Part shown: one piece after another, positions 16,697 through 25,508 of the stretch
Numbering within the stretch: the first letter of the stretch is position 1
Layout of the letters: each line of letters starts with the position of its first letter
Origin: Streptomyces camelliae
GTDB lineage: Bacteria; Actinomycetota; Actinomycetes; Streptomycetales; Streptomycetaceae
Reading direction: 5' to 3'
DNA length: 64,000 nt
NCBI RefSeq assembly: GCF_027625935.1
Contig: NZ_CP115300.1
Coordinates: 1,984,001-2,048,000 of the forward strand
Translations under genes and position numbers: made by a program
The notes under the pieces: generated by a model
Seen by the model: the letters and a program-made list of their open reading frames with translations, nothing else
Told to the model about the DNA's origin: nothing
Database searches by the model: none

Positions 16697-17857
16697 ATGC
16701 CGATCGATGTGCACGGAACGGTGGCGGAGGGATTCGAGGGCGTACGCGCGGAGTTCGCGGCGGTGCTCGCCGGGGAACGGGACGATCCGGGCGCACAGCT
16801 CGTCGTGTACCGGCACGGTCGGCGCGTGGTGGACCTGTGGGGCGGCGACGGCATCGACGGGGACTCGCTGACGACCCTGTACTCCATCGCCAAGGGCGCC
16901 GCGCATCTCGTCGTCGCACTCCTGGTGCAGGACGGGGTGCTCGACCTGGACCGCGAAGTCGCCGCGTACTGGCCCGAGTTCGGCGTCCACGGCAAGGACC
17001 GGCTGACGCTGGGCGAGCTGCTGGAACACCGGGCCGGTCTTGTCGGGGACGCCGAACAGCCCTTCACGGTCGAGGAGTTGGCCGACGACCGGATCATCGC
17101 GGCCCGACTGGCGGGGCGCCGGCCGCTGTGGGAGCCGGGTACCGCCTGGGGCTACCACGCCTTCGTCATCGGCGCCCTCACCGGCGAGGTGGTGCGCCGG
17201 GTGACCGGCCGGTCGATCCAGGAACTGTACGAGGAGCGGGTCCGGGCGCCGTACGGGCTCGACTACCACCTGGGTATGCCGGCGGAGGCGGAGCCGCGCT
17301 GGGTGGACGTGCAGCCGCTGGTGCCGACCCCGGAGGAGGCCGTACTGCTGAAGGAGCGGGCGGCGGCCCCGGACAGCATCCGGGGCATCGCCTTCAACGC
17401 GCACGCCCCGGAGCCGCTGGACCTGGTGGCGTTCGGCAATCACCCCCGGGTGAAGGCGCTCGGGCCGGCGTCCTCGGGCGGCGTGGGCAACGCGCGCGGG
17501 GTCGCCGGAATGTTCGCGGCCGCCATCAGCACCGTGGACGGCAGGCCGCCGCTGCTCACGCCCGCGACCGCGGCCCTGTTCGCCGAGCTGCGCACCCCGG
17601 GCGGGCCGGACCTGGTCGTCGGCAGCGAGGACCACTTCGCGCGCGGCTTCGAGCACACCCCGGCGCTCTACCCGTTCCTCGACCCCGGCACCTTCGGGCA
17701 CAGCGGCGCGACCGGCTCGCTGGGCTTCGCCGACCCGGCGCACGGCATCGCGTACGCCTACACCCGGCGCCGGTTCTCCTTCCCCTCCGGGGTGGGCGCC
17801 GCCCTGGAGAACGGCCGTCTGGCCGAGTCCGTCCTGCGGGCGTCCGCCTCCCTGTGA
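16697..17857 (+). CDS. Beta-lactamase-family serine hydrolase (class C/esterase type)
   Basis: This 386-residue cytoplasmic-looking protein (no signal peptide) has the penicillin-binding fold. The nucleophile motif SIAK is at 63-66, a Tyr motif reads AWGYHAF, and HSGATGS replaces the KTG box. That combination and the lack of export fit family VIII esterases and CubicO-like hydrolases better than true beta-lactamases. Substrate is unknown. The ATG follows an AGGGGGG stretch. The histidine phosphatase gene begins 35 bases downstream. Confidence 0.87.
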   Translation: MPIDVHGTVAEGFEGVRAEFAAVLAGERDDPGAQLVVYRHGRRVVDLWGGDGIDGDSLTTLYSIAKGAAHLVVALLVQDGVLDLDREVAAYWPEFGVHGKDRLTLGELLEHRAGLVGDAEQPFTVEELADDRIIAARLAGRRPLWEPGTAWGYHAFVIGALTGEVVRRVTGRSIQELYEERVRAPYGLDYHLGMPAEAEPRWVDVQPLVPTPEEAVLLKERAAAPDSIRGIAFNAHAPEPLDLVAFGNHPRVKALGPASSGGVGNARGVAGMFAAAISTVDGRPPLLTPATAALFAELRTPGGPDLVVGSEDHFARGFEHTPALYPFLDPGTFGHSGATGSLGFADPAHGIAYAYTRRRFSFPSGVGAALENGRLAESVLRASASL

Positions 17858-17892
17858 CACCGTGCTGACAGGCGAGCGGGAAGGGCGCTGAC

Positions 17893-18492
17893 GTGGGTGA
17901 CCTCTTTCTCGTCCGGCACGGTGAGACCGAGTGGTCACGGTCCGGACGGCACACCGGCTGGACCGACGTACCCCTCACCGAGCACGGGCGGGAGGAGGCG
18001 CGCCGGCTGGTGCCGCTGATCCGCTCGCACCGGATCGGGGCCGCGTTCGTCAGCCCCCTGCAGCGGGCCCGGGAGACCGCCGAGCTCATCGGGATCCCGG
18101 ACGCCCGGATCGACGCCGACCTGCGCGAATGGGACTACGGCGGCTACGAGGGCGTGACCACCCCGGAGATCCGGCGCACCCGGCCCGGCTGGTTCCTGTT
18201 CACGGACGGGGTCGCGCCGGGCCCGCCGGAGCACCCGGGCGAGACCGCGGAACAGGTCGGCGAGCGCGCCGACCGGATGCTCGCCAAGGCCGACGCGGCC
18301 CTCTGCAACACCGAGGGCGTCGTCGTCCTCATCGCCCACGGCCACTTCCTCCGCGTCCTCACCGCCCGCCGGCTGGGCCTGCCGCCCGAGCAGGGGGCCC
18401 TGTTCCAGCTGGCCACGGGCACCCTGTGCCGCCTCGGGACGGAGCACGAGCGGCCGGTGGTGGCGGGGTGGAACATCCGGCCGGGGCAGTAG
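17893..18492 (+). CDS. Histidine phosphatase (phosphoglycerate mutase-like)
   Basis: This 199-residue cytoplasmic phosphatase has the RHG motif LVRHGETEW (catalytic His9), further conserved SPLQRARETAEL and the second His in LIAHGHFLRVL. The family hydrolyses phosphomonoesters through a phosphohistidine. The sequence between the motifs (DLREWDYGGYEG) is typical of the broad-specificity branch. It starts with GTG shortly after the serine hydrolase. Substrate is unknown. Confidence 0.9.
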   Translation: MGDLFLVRHGETEWSRSGRHTGWTDVPLTEHGREEARRLVPLIRSHRIGAAFVSPLQRARETAELIGIPDARIDADLREWDYGGYEGVTTPEIRRTRPGWFLFTDGVAPGPPEHPGETAEQVGERADRMLAKADAALCNTEGVVVLIAHGHFLRVLTARRLGLPPEQGALFQLATGTLCRLGTEHERPVVAGWNIRPGQ

Positions 18493-18567
18493 CGGGCCGC
18501 CCTGGCCGCCGGGGACCGATGTCAGACCCGCGCCGTACTCTGCGAGAAGGATGGAAGGAGTACGGCT

Positions 18568-19188
18568 GTGACCCGAGCGCTGAGTGCCGCGCAGCGGCGG
18601 GTGGTCGAGGGCGCCGACCCGGTCACCGGGCGGTTGCGGGGTACGGAGGCACAGCTCGCGGCGCTGGTGAAGCGGGGCCTGGCCTTTCGGCATCCCCGGC
18701 CGCCGCACGATCACTTCCTGACGCCGGCGGGGCACCGGATACGGGAGGAGGTGCCCGAGGCGGCGCCGGAGCCGGTGCCCGACGCGGGGGTGTTCGCGGC
18801 GCGGGTCGGCGGCGAGGTGGAGCCGGCCGGGGACGGGCCGGCGCGGGCGCGCGAGGTGCACAGTGCCTGGCAGGGGCTGCTGGAGCTGCGCCGGATGACC
18901 CATGCCGACGGCGCCGTGGACCGGCCGTGCGACTGGGAGCGGGCGCATCTGGTGCGGGCCGCGGCGCTCGCCCTGGAGGCGGCCGGGCACCGTCCGGCGA
19001 GCGGGGACAGGGACGGTTACCGGGTGCGGGCGACGCCGCAGCCGGAGGCCGTGGCGGTGTACGCGCCGGATACCGCGGCCCTGGCGGCCTGCGCGGCCAC
19101 GCTGGAGCGCGCGGGCTGGCAGGCGGGTGAGTACACCGAGCCGCGGACGAGAGCGCGGTATCTGCTGGCCTCGCCACGCCGGGTGTGA
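18568..19188 (+). CDS. Conserved hypothetical protein
   Basis: This 206-residue protein starts at a GTG preceded by GGAAGGAG. The N-terminal third (VTGRLRGTEAQLAALVKRGLAFRH, ending LTPAGHRIR) looks like a winged-helix-like fold. The middle is Glu/Pro/Ala-rich linker. The C-terminal part (about 110-206) alternates helices and strands without recognisable catalytic residues. There is no signal peptide or membrane helix. I do not recognise the family, and a function cannot be assigned. Confidence 0.7.
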   Translation: MTRALSAAQRRVVEGADPVTGRLRGTEAQLAALVKRGLAFRHPRPPHDHFLTPAGHRIREEVPEAAPEPVPDAGVFAARVGGEVEPAGDGPARAREVHSAWQGLLELRRMTHADGAVDRPCDWERAHLVRAAALALEAAGHRPASGDRDGYRVRATPQPEAVAVYAPDTAALAACAATLERAGWQAGEYTEPRTRARYLLASPRRV

Positions 19189-19240
19189 GCGGCATGCCAG
19201 GATCGGGGGGTCAGTGTGCCATACACGAGAAGGGGACATC

Positions 19241-19663
19241 GTGAGCGAGCCGTTTTCCGTGCGCGTGACCGTCCGCGGCTATGAGACCGACACGCAGGGA
19301 CACCTGAACCAGTCCGTGTACCTCAACTACGCTGAGCATGCCCGCTGGTCACTGCTCCAGGCGGCCGGCATCAGCCAGACACGGCTCGTGGGGCGGGGCG
19401 TGGGCCCGGTGGCGCTGGAGACGACGATCCGTTTCCGGCGCGAACTGCTCGCCGGCGACGAGGTCGATGTGACGTGCGCGTTCGAGTGGGGCGGTGGCAA
19501 GACCTTCCGGATCGTGCAGGAGATACGCAAGACCGACGGCACCCTGGCGGCCGAGGTCAGCGCGGTGGGCGGCCTGCTGGATCTTGAGGAGCGCAAGCTG
19601 GTCGCCGACCCGCGGGAGGTGTTCAAGGAGCTGACGACGGACCTCGCCCTGTTCGGTCTGTAG
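19241..19663 (+). CDS. Hotdog-fold acyl-CoA thioesterase
   Basis: This 140-residue protein is of the 4-hydroxybenzoyl-CoA thioesterase type and hydrolyses acyl-CoA in the cytoplasm. The signature is GYETDTQGHLNQSVYLNYAEHARW, where an Asp is followed by GHLN and a helix. Strands such as VALETTIRFRRELLAGDEVDV complete the fold. The GTG at 19241 is preceded by GAGAAGGGG. Acyl specificity cannot be read from sequence. It ends 12 bases before the convergent HxlR gene. Confidence 0.88.
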   Translation: MSEPFSVRVTVRGYETDTQGHLNQSVYLNYAEHARWSLLQAAGISQTRLVGRGVGPVALETTIRFRRELLAGDEVDVTCAFEWGGGKTFRIVQEIRKTDGTLAAEVSAVGGLLDLEERKLVADPREVFKELTTDLALFGL

Positions 19664-19674
19664 GCTCTGCGGGC

Positions 19675-20076
19675 CTACGCGTCGAGCAGCTCCGGCCGGT
19701 GCTCGGCGTCGTAGGCCGCCCGCGCCCCGGCGATGTACTCCCGGTTGTGCTCGGCCCATTCGGTCAGCCGGAGCAGGGTGTCGTTCAACTCATGGGCGAC
19801 GGGGGTGAGTTCGTACTCCACCTTCGGCGGCACCGTCGGATGCACGGTGCGGGTCACCAGGCCGTCGCGTTCCAGGTTGCGCAGGGTGAGGGTGAGCATC
19901 CGGCGGCTGATGCCCTCGATGCCGCGCTCCAGTTCGGTGAAGCGGATGGGTCCGTGCGCGGCGGCGACGAGGATCTGCACGCTCCATTTGCCGGCCACCC
20001 TGTCAAGAACTTCCCGGATGGGGCAGGCGTGCGCGTTCACTGCCTGGACGGTAACACCGGTGTTCCTCTGGGACAT
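19675..20076 (-). CDS. HxlR-family transcriptional regulator
   Basis: This 133-residue single-domain winged-helix regulator has the HxlR core: CPIREVLDRVAGKWSVQILVAAAHGPIRFTEL carries the typical Cys and KW, followed by RMLTLTLRNLERDGL. It is divergent from the MFS efflux gene. It most likely represses that pump and itself in response to a toxic small molecule, the usual arrangement for this pair. A possible operator with TTAC and GTAA half-sites 15 bases apart (20126-20148) touches the pump start. Confidence 0.9.
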   Translation of the reverse strand: MSQRNTGVTVQAVNAHACPIREVLDRVAGKWSVQILVAAAHGPIRFTELERGIEGISRRMLTLTLRNLERDGLVTRTVHPTVPPKVEYELTPVAHELNDTLLRLTEWAEHNREYIAGARAAYDAEHRPELLDA

Positions 20077-20150
20077 CGGACTGCCTCCTTACGCCGGCCT
20101 CCATGGTCACTGACGATGTTCCCCGTTACAAGTCGTGCACCGAGGTAAGC

Positions 20151-21608
20151 ATGAAGAACAGGGGAGCCATGTCGGCCATCATCGAGAACAGCCCGTCACC
20201 GGTGGCGGTGACACCGTCGCGAGCGTACAACCGTCGGGCGTCGCTCGCCGTGCTGTGCGCGGGCACGCTGATGACGGTCCTGGACGGCAACATCGTCACG
20301 GTGGCGATGCCCGCCATCCAGAGCGACCTCGGTTTCAGCGGGCCGGGTCTCGCCTGGGTCGTCAACGCCTATCTCATCGCCTTCGGCGGGCTGCTGTTGC
20401 TGGTGGGCCGGCTCGGCGATCTGGTGGGCCGCAAGCGGATGTTCACCGCCGGGCTGGCCGTGTTCACCGCGGCCTCGGTGCTGGCCGGGGTGGCCACCAC
20501 CCAGGGGCTGCTGATCGCGGCGCGGGCGCTGCAGGGGGCCGGCGGGGCGATGGCCTCGGCGGTGGTGCTCGGCATGCTGGTGGCACTCTTCCCGCAGCCG
20601 CGTGAACAGGCCCGCGCCATCGCGGCGTTCAGCGCGGTCGGCTCGGCCGGCGGAGCGCTCGGCACCTTCCTCGGCGGTGCGCTGACCCAGGCGCTGAACT
20701 GGCACTGGATCTTCCTGATCAACCTGCCGATCGGCGTGGCCGCGTGGCTGGCCGCGGTGCGGGTCCTCGCGCCGGAGCGCGGCGCCGGACTCGGCAAGGG
20801 CGCCGACTATCCGGGCGCCGCACTGGTCACGGGCGCGCTGATGCTCACGGTGTACGTCATCGTCGGCGCCGGCGGCCGTACTCCGGCCGCCACCGCGCTG
20901 CTCGCGGCCCTCGCCCTCGCCCTGTTCACGGCGTTCACCCTGCGCCAGGCGCGGACCGCCCGCCCGCTGCTGCGGCTGCGCCTGTTCCGCTCCCGGGTAC
21001 TGACCGGCGCCAACGCGGTGCAGATGCTGATGATCGCGACGATGTACGGCTTCCAGTTCATCGGCGCGCTGTATCTGCAAAGGGTACTGGGCTACGGCGC
21101 GTTGGCGACCGGCACCGCGTTCCTGCCGGCACCGGTCGCCATCGGGCTGCTGATGCTGGGCCTGTCCGCGCGCACGGTCGCCCGGTACGGCGGCTACCGG
21201 GTGCTGCTGGCCGGCCTGGTGCTGATCGCCGCCGGCATGGCGCTGCTGAGCCGTGTTCCGGTGCACGCCTCCTACGCCGCCGATGTGCTGCCGCCGCTGC
21301 TGCTGCTCTCGGCCGGGTTCGCGGCGGCGATGCCCGCGCTGACCGGGCTCGCGATGTCCGGTGCGCGCGAGGAGGACGCGGGCCTGGCGTCGGGGCTGTT
21401 CAACACCACGCAGGTGGTGGGCGGTTCACTGGGCCTCGCGGTGCTGAGCACACTGGCGGCGAGCCGCACCGGCGGTCTGCTCGACCGGGGCGCGGAGCTG
21501 ATCCCGGCGACGGCGGAGGGCTACCGGCTGGCGTTCCGGGTGGCGACGGGGATCGCGGTGGCGGCCCTGGTGGCGGCCGGGGCGGTGCTGCGGCCGGGGA
21601 GCCGGTGA
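20151..21608 (+). CDS. MFS drug efflux transporter (DHA2, 14-helix type)
   Basis: This 485-residue inner-membrane proton antiporter has about 14 hydrophobic helices. The first helix carries the DHA2 signature LDGNIVTVAMPAIQSDLG, and GRLGDLVGRKRMF is the MFS loop between helices 2 and 3. The LGTFLGGAL motif C region marks antiporters. The ATG at 20151 is used because GAGG lies five bases upstream; ATG 20169 is an alternative lacking spacing. The paired HxlR gene is divergent. Substrate is unknown. Confidence 0.88.
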   Translation: MKNRGAMSAIIENSPSPVAVTPSRAYNRRASLAVLCAGTLMTVLDGNIVTVAMPAIQSDLGFSGPGLAWVVNAYLIAFGGLLLLVGRLGDLVGRKRMFTAGLAVFTAASVLAGVATTQGLLIAARALQGAGGAMASAVVLGMLVALFPQPREQARAIAAFSAVGSAGGALGTFLGGALTQALNWHWIFLINLPIGVAAWLAAVRVLAPERGAGLGKGADYPGAALVTGALMLTVYVIVGAGGRTPAATALLAALALALFTAFTLRQARTARPLLRLRLFRSRVLTGANAVQMLMIATMYGFQFIGALYLQRVLGYGALATGTAFLPAPVAIGLLMLGLSARTVARYGGYRVLLAGLVLIAAGMALLSRVPVHASYAADVLPPLLLLSAGFAAAMPALTGLAMSGAREEDAGLASGLFNTTQVVGGSLGLAVLSTLAASRTGGLLDRGAELIPATAEGYRLAFRVATGIAVAALVAAGAVLRPGSR

Positions 21609-21671
21609 GGCACCCCGGCGGCGGGGCCCCGGCCGGGCCGCGCCGCCGGCTGCCGCGCCGGTGAGGCCGGT

Positions 21672-22526
21672 TCACCCGGTCAGGAAGGCCTCCTTGTGGT
21701 CCTCGGCCCACTCCTGGAACGTCCTGGCCGGCCGGCCCAGCACCCGCGGCGCGTCCTCGGTGACCGTCGCGTTGCGGCCGTCGCGGACGTAGGCGATGCC
21801 GGTCAGGACGTCCTCCATCCCGCTCTCGTCGATGCCGTAGGCGGTGCGCAGGAAGCCGCGGGTCTCGTCCTGCGACAGGTTCCGCACGGTGAGCGGGCGG
21901 CCGAGGACCGCGGCGAGGACGGCGACCTGGTCCGGGACGCTGATCGCCGCCGGTCCGGTCAGGGTGTACGTCCGCCCCGCGTGCCCGGCGTCGAGCAGGG
22001 CCCGTACCGCCACCTCGGCGATGTCGCGCGGGTCGATCACCCCGGACGCCCCGTCGGCGGTCATGTTCGGCACGGGCTCGCCCCGGCGGACCGCCGCCGC
22101 CCAGGCCAGCGTGTTCGTGGCGAACGACGAGGGCCGCAGGACCGTCCACTCGGCCCCGCTGTCCCGGACCGCCCGCTCCCCCGCCCCGTGCCAGGCGACG
22201 GTCGGCCCCGTGGCGGGATCGTCGCTGCCGATGGCGGAGAGCTTCACCAGCCGCCGTACGCCCGCCGCCCGGGCCGCCGCGACCAGCGCCGTGTCGTGGG
22301 CGGCGCCGGGGCCGGGCGGGCACACCAGGTACGCGGCCGTCACCCCCGTCATCGCCGCCGCCAGCGAGTCCGGGTCGGCGTAGTCCCCGCCGGCCACCTC
22401 CACCCCGGCGGGCATCCGGGCCCGCTGCGGGTCGCGGGTCAGCGCGCGCACCTTCTCGCCGCGCGCCGTGAGCTGTCGTACGACTTCACTGCCGGTGGTG
22501 CCCGTGGCACCCGTCACCAGAATCAT
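21672..22526 (-). CDS. NmrA-like NAD(P)-binding protein (atypical SDR)
   Basis: This 284-residue protein begins MILVTGATGTTGSEVVRQL, a Rossmann nucleotide-binding motif of the NmrA/QOR2 type, followed by ALTRDPQRA for the cofactor phosphate. There is no classical YxxxK, so it is either a redox sensor or an NAD(P)H-dependent quinone-type reductase. The ATG at 22526 starts directly at the beta strand; an upstream in-frame GTG would add an unlikely basic tail. It is divergent from an AraC regulator with a palindrome between. Confidence 0.85.
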   Translation of the reverse strand: MILVTGATGTTGSEVVRQLTARGEKVRALTRDPQRARMPAGVEVAGGDYADPDSLAAAMTGVTAAYLVCPPGPGAAHDTALVAAARAAGVRRLVKLSAIGSDDPATGPTVAWHGAGERAVRDSGAEWTVLRPSSFATNTLAWAAAVRRGEPVPNMTADGASGVIDPRDIAEVAVRALLDAGHAGRTYTLTGPAAISVPDQVAVLAAVLGRPLTVRNLSQDETRGFLRTAYGIDESGMEDVLTGIAYVRDGRNATVTEDAPRVLGRPARTFQEWAEDHKEAFLTG

Positions 22527-22551
22527 GCGGTCCACGATGGGCCGGGAGCGA

Positions 22552-22576
22552 TGCCGGACTCTTGGAAATTCCGGCA
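22552..22576. promoter_or_regulatory. Inverted repeat between nmrA-like and araC genes
   Basis: TGCCGGA and TCCGGCA are perfect seven-base arms separated by 11 bases. They are centred in the 95-bp divergent region, a natural operator position for the neighbouring AraC-family regulator or for control of both genes. Confidence 0.5.
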
Positions 22577-22621
22577 CGGTTCACCGGCCCGGAAGCGGTC
22601 GGGCGCGCTTACCGTGGAGTG

Positions 22622-23425
22622 ATGCCGAACGCCGTCGCCGAGCAGGACCTGACCACACCCGAGGTGCTGCGCCCCTGGATCTCCGGGGTGCGCACGCTGT
22701 CCGTGTCCCGCACCGAGCCCGCCGAGGAGCCCTTCGTACGACTGCCCGCCGCGGTCACCAAGGTGATTCTGCGGGTGGGGGCGGACGGGCGGCGCGATGT
22801 GCTGGTCTCCGGGCCGCGGGTGCGGGCGTCGTACCACGAGAGCAAGGCTCACGTCCGCTGCGTCGAACTGCGTCTCGCACCCGGCATGACCCGACCGCTG
22901 CTGGGCGTATCGGCGACCGAACTGGTCGGCAGAACCGCGCGGCTGGAGGACCTGCCGGGCGACACGCCCCGCCGGCTCGCGGCCGGGCTGCGCCGGCTGG
23001 ACCCGCGGGAGGCGGTGCCGTACCTCGTCGAGACGCTCCCGGAGCTCCTGTCGTCCGCCGTGGACCCGGCCCGTACGGCGCTGCTGCGTGCGGGCGTCGA
23101 CGCGCTGTCGGTCCGCCCGGACCGGGCACCGGCACAGGTGCGGGAGGTGGCCCGCGAACTTGCGGTCAGCGAACGCCAGTTGCGCAACCTGTTCGCCGAG
23201 GGCGTCGGGGTCTCCCCCAAGCACTACGCCCGCATCGACCGCGTCCGTACGATCGTCACCCGGGCCGGGCACGCCCCCTGGTCCCAACTGGCCACCGTGA
23301 CCGGCTACTTCGACCAGTCACACATGACCTCCGACTTCCGCGCCCTGATGGGGGTCCCGCCCCGCTCGTACTTCATCGGCCGGCTGCCCGCCCTGACGCC
23401 TTGTCAGGGCATGCCGCGTTTCTGA
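22622..23425 (+). CDS. AraC-family transcriptional regulator
   Basis: This 267-residue regulator has an N-terminal DUF6597-like effector domain of about 140 residues. The C-terminal AraC DNA-binding domain has its first helix-turn-helix in REVARELAVSERQLRNLFAEGVGVSPKHYARIDR and its second in WSQLATVTGYFDQSHMTSDFRALMGVPPRSY. The ATG at 22622 has GGAG upstream. It is divergent from the NmrA-like oxidoreductase gene, its probable target. The inducer is unknown. Confidence 0.9.
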   Translation: MPNAVAEQDLTTPEVLRPWISGVRTLSVSRTEPAEEPFVRLPAAVTKVILRVGADGRRDVLVSGPRVRASYHESKAHVRCVELRLAPGMTRPLLGVSATELVGRTARLEDLPGDTPRRLAAGLRRLDPREAVPYLVETLPELLSSAVDPARTALLRAGVDALSVRPDRAPAQVREVARELAVSERQLRNLFAEGVGVSPKHYARIDRVRTIVTRAGHAPWSQLATVTGYFDQSHMTSDFRALMGVPPRSYFIGRLPALTPCQGMPRF

Positions 23426-23435
23426 CCGGTTCGGC

Positions 23436-24053
23436 TCACGGGGTGTCCCGGCGGAGCGGGACCGGTACCTGGTTGAAGCCGTAGTACAGGGCGAGCAGGC
23501 CGTGGGCGGCGAGGGTGAGGGGTGCGGAGACGAAGGCGAGCGCCACCGTCAGGGGGTAGCCGAGGGAGCCGAGGGCGAAGCGTGCCCGGGTGGCGCGGGC
23601 CGCCGCCGGGTCCACGCGGGCGTCGAAGAGGTGACCGGTGCGGGTGAGATGCCACCACAGGGCCTGGAAGGTGAGGGCCATCGCGACCATCACCAGGCTG
23701 TACACGGCGGCAGCGGCGTGCGAGGCCTCGGCGCCCTCGCGCAGGTACTCCGCGAGCAGCGACGTCGGCCAGGGCACCGCCGCCACGACCATCAGCACCA
23801 GCAGGTTCAGGAACATCAGCGTCCGGTCGACACGGGTGACGTAGCTGAACAGCTGGTGATGGTTGACCCACATGATGCCGATGACCAGGAAGCTGACCAC
23901 ATAGGCCGCGTACGACGGCCACTGCGCGCCCAACGCCTCCCAGAGACCGCCGTGTTCGCCCGCCTTGGGCACCTTGATGTCCAGGATGAGCAGGGTGATG
24001 GCGATGGCGAACACGCCGTCGCTGAAGGCCTCCACGCGGCCGGACTCGTTCAT
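23436..24053 (-). CDS. TMEM175-family potassium channel subunit
   Basis: This 205-residue membrane protein has six predicted helices. Its N-terminal helix carries the family signature FSDGVFAIAITLLIL (about residues 10-24), which in prokaryotic TMEM175 lines the pore of a tetrameric K+ channel. Further helices include VVSFLVIGIMWVNHHQLF, another conserved stretch. It is a stand-alone gene with a homopolymer tract directly upstream. Confidence 0.92.
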   Translation of the reverse strand: MNESGRVEAFSDGVFAIAITLLILDIKVPKAGEHGGLWEALGAQWPSYAAYVVSFLVIGIMWVNHHQLFSYVTRVDRTLMFLNLLVLMVVAAVPWPTSLLAEYLREGAEASHAAAAVYSLVMVAMALTFQALWWHLTRTGHLFDARVDPAAARATRARFALGSLGYPLTVALAFVSAPLTLAAHGLLALYYGFNQVPVPLRRDTP

Positions 24054-24079
24054 GGTCCAAGACTGCCGCAGACAAGCGT

Positions 24080-24118
24080 GGGGGGGGCGGCGGGGGGCCG
24101 CCCCCCCCCCCCCCCCCC
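24080..24118. repeat. G/C homopolymer block
   Basis: A run of eight G (24080-24087), a short CGG/G6/CCG core and a run of 18 C (24101-24118) lie between the permease stop and the TMEM175 start. The arms can pair into a G/C hairpin, and the C-rich side could form a G-quadruplex on the other strand. The exact C count is a likely sequencing or assembly uncertainty. Confidence 0.85.
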
Positions 24119-24140
24119 GGCGCCGTACCCCGCACGCGAC

Positions 24141-25508
24141 TCAGTGCGCCGGCGCCAGCTCCTCGCCCGACTCCATGGGATGGGTGACGTCCTCGGCCTC
24201 GCGGGTGCGGCCGAGGTGGTTGAAGACCAGGTTGAGCAGGACGGCCATCACACAGCCGGTGGAGATGCCCGAGTCCAGGACGATCCGCGCGGTCTCGGGG
24301 AAGGCGTGGTAGAAGTCCGGCGCGGTGATCGGGATGATGCCGACGGCGAGGGAGACGGCGACGATCAGGACGTTGTTGTCCTTCTCCAGGCCGGCCCGGA
24401 CCAGGGTCTGGATGCCGCTCGCGGCGACCGAGCCGAACAGGACGACGCCGGCGCCGCCGAGGACCGGGCGGGGGACGACCGCGATGAGCGAGGCGGCCAT
24501 CGGGCACAGGCCCATCAGGACCAGGAAGCCGCCGCCGACGGCGACGACGAAACGGCTGCGGATCCGCGTCATGGCGACGAGGCCGATGTTCTGGGCGAAG
24601 GCGCTGCACATGAAGCCGTTGAAGAGCGGGCTGAGCGCGGAGCCGAGGGTGTCGGCGCGCAGGCCGGCCGCGATCGTCTTCTCGTCCGAGGGGCGTTCGA
24701 CGATCTCGCCGAGGGCGAGCATGTCGGCGGTGGACTCGGTCATGGAGACGACCATCACCACGCACATCGACAGGATCGCGGCGATGTGGAAGGTGGGGGT
24801 GCCGAAGTGGAACGGGGTGGGGAAGCCGACGACGTCGGCGTGCGCGACGGGGCTGAAGTCCGTGGCGCCGAAGGGTATCGCGAGGAGGGTGCCGGTGATC
24901 AGGCCGAGCAGGACCGCGATCTGCTTGACGAAGCCGCGGGTGAAGCGGCGCAGCAGCAGCACGATCAGCAGGGTGAGGCCGGCCAGGGTGAGGTTGGTCG
25001 TCGAGCCGTAGTCGTGCGCGGCGGGGTTCGGCCCCTGGGCCCAGCCGAACGCGACCGGGAGCAGGGAGACGCCGATCAGGGTGATGACCGAGCCGGTGAC
25101 GACGGGCGGGAAGAAGCGGACGGCCTTGCTGAAGAAGGGCGCCGCCAAGAAGCCGAGGAGACCGGCGACGATCACCGCGCCGAAGATCATCGGCAGGGCG
25201 TCGGACTTGTCCTTGGCCGAGGCGACGATGGCCGTCATCGGCGCGACACCGGCGAAGGTGACGCCGTTGACGAACGGCAGCCGGGCGCCGATCTTCCAGA
25301 ACCCGAGGGTCTGCAGGAAGGTGGCGAGCCCGGCGGTGAACAGACAGGCTCCGGTGAGGAAGGTCAGGTCGGTGGCGGACAGGCCTACGGCCGCGCCGAC
25401 GATCAGGGGTGGTGCGACGACTCCCGCATACATGGCGGCCACATGCTGCAGGCCACTGGTCGCCATTTTGAGGGCGGGGAGTTTCTCGTCAACAGGATGG
25501 GCGGCCAC
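24141..25508 (-). CDS. NCS2-family purine/xanthine permease
   Basis: This 455-residue inner-membrane nucleobase:cation symporter has about 14 helices. Typical segments are LQHVAAMYAGVVAPPLIVG near the N terminus, the substrate-site stretch MTESTADMLALGEI and the SAFAQNIGLVAMT segment. The GTG at 25508 is chosen because GGAGGAG lies about seven bases upstream; the earlier in-frame ATG at 25556 lacks a ribosome site. It sits downstream of the deaminase and uricase genes on the same strand. A purine such as xanthine or urate is the likely cargo. A paralogue lies at 27382-28809. Confidence 0.9.
   Translation of the reverse strand: MAAHPVDEKLPALKMATSGLQHVAAMYAGVVAPPLIVGAAVGLSATDLTFLTGACLFTAGLATFLQTLGFWKIGARLPFVNGVTFAGVAPMTAIVASAKDKSDALPMIFGAVIVAGLLGFLAAPFFSKAVRFFPPVVTGSVITLIGVSLLPVAFGWAQGPNPAAHDYGSTTNLTLAGLTLLIVLLLRRFTRGFVKQIAVLLGLITGTLLAIPFGATDFSPVAHADVVGFPTPFHFGTPTFHIAAILSMCVVMVVSMTESTADMLALGEIVERPSDEKTIAAGLRADTLGSALSPLFNGFMCSAFAQNIGLVAMTRIRSRFVVAVGGGFLVLMGLCPMAASLIAVVPRPVLGGAGVVLFGSVAASGIQTLVRAGLEKDNNVLIVAVSLAVGIIPITAPDFYHAFPETARIVLDSGISTGCVMAVLLNLVFNHLGRTREAEDVTHPMESGEELAPAH

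Noticed and set aside
16697..17857. True beta-lactamase (antibiotic resistance)
   Set aside because: No signal peptide, and HSGATGS replaces the KTG box; esterase-like members of the family fit better.
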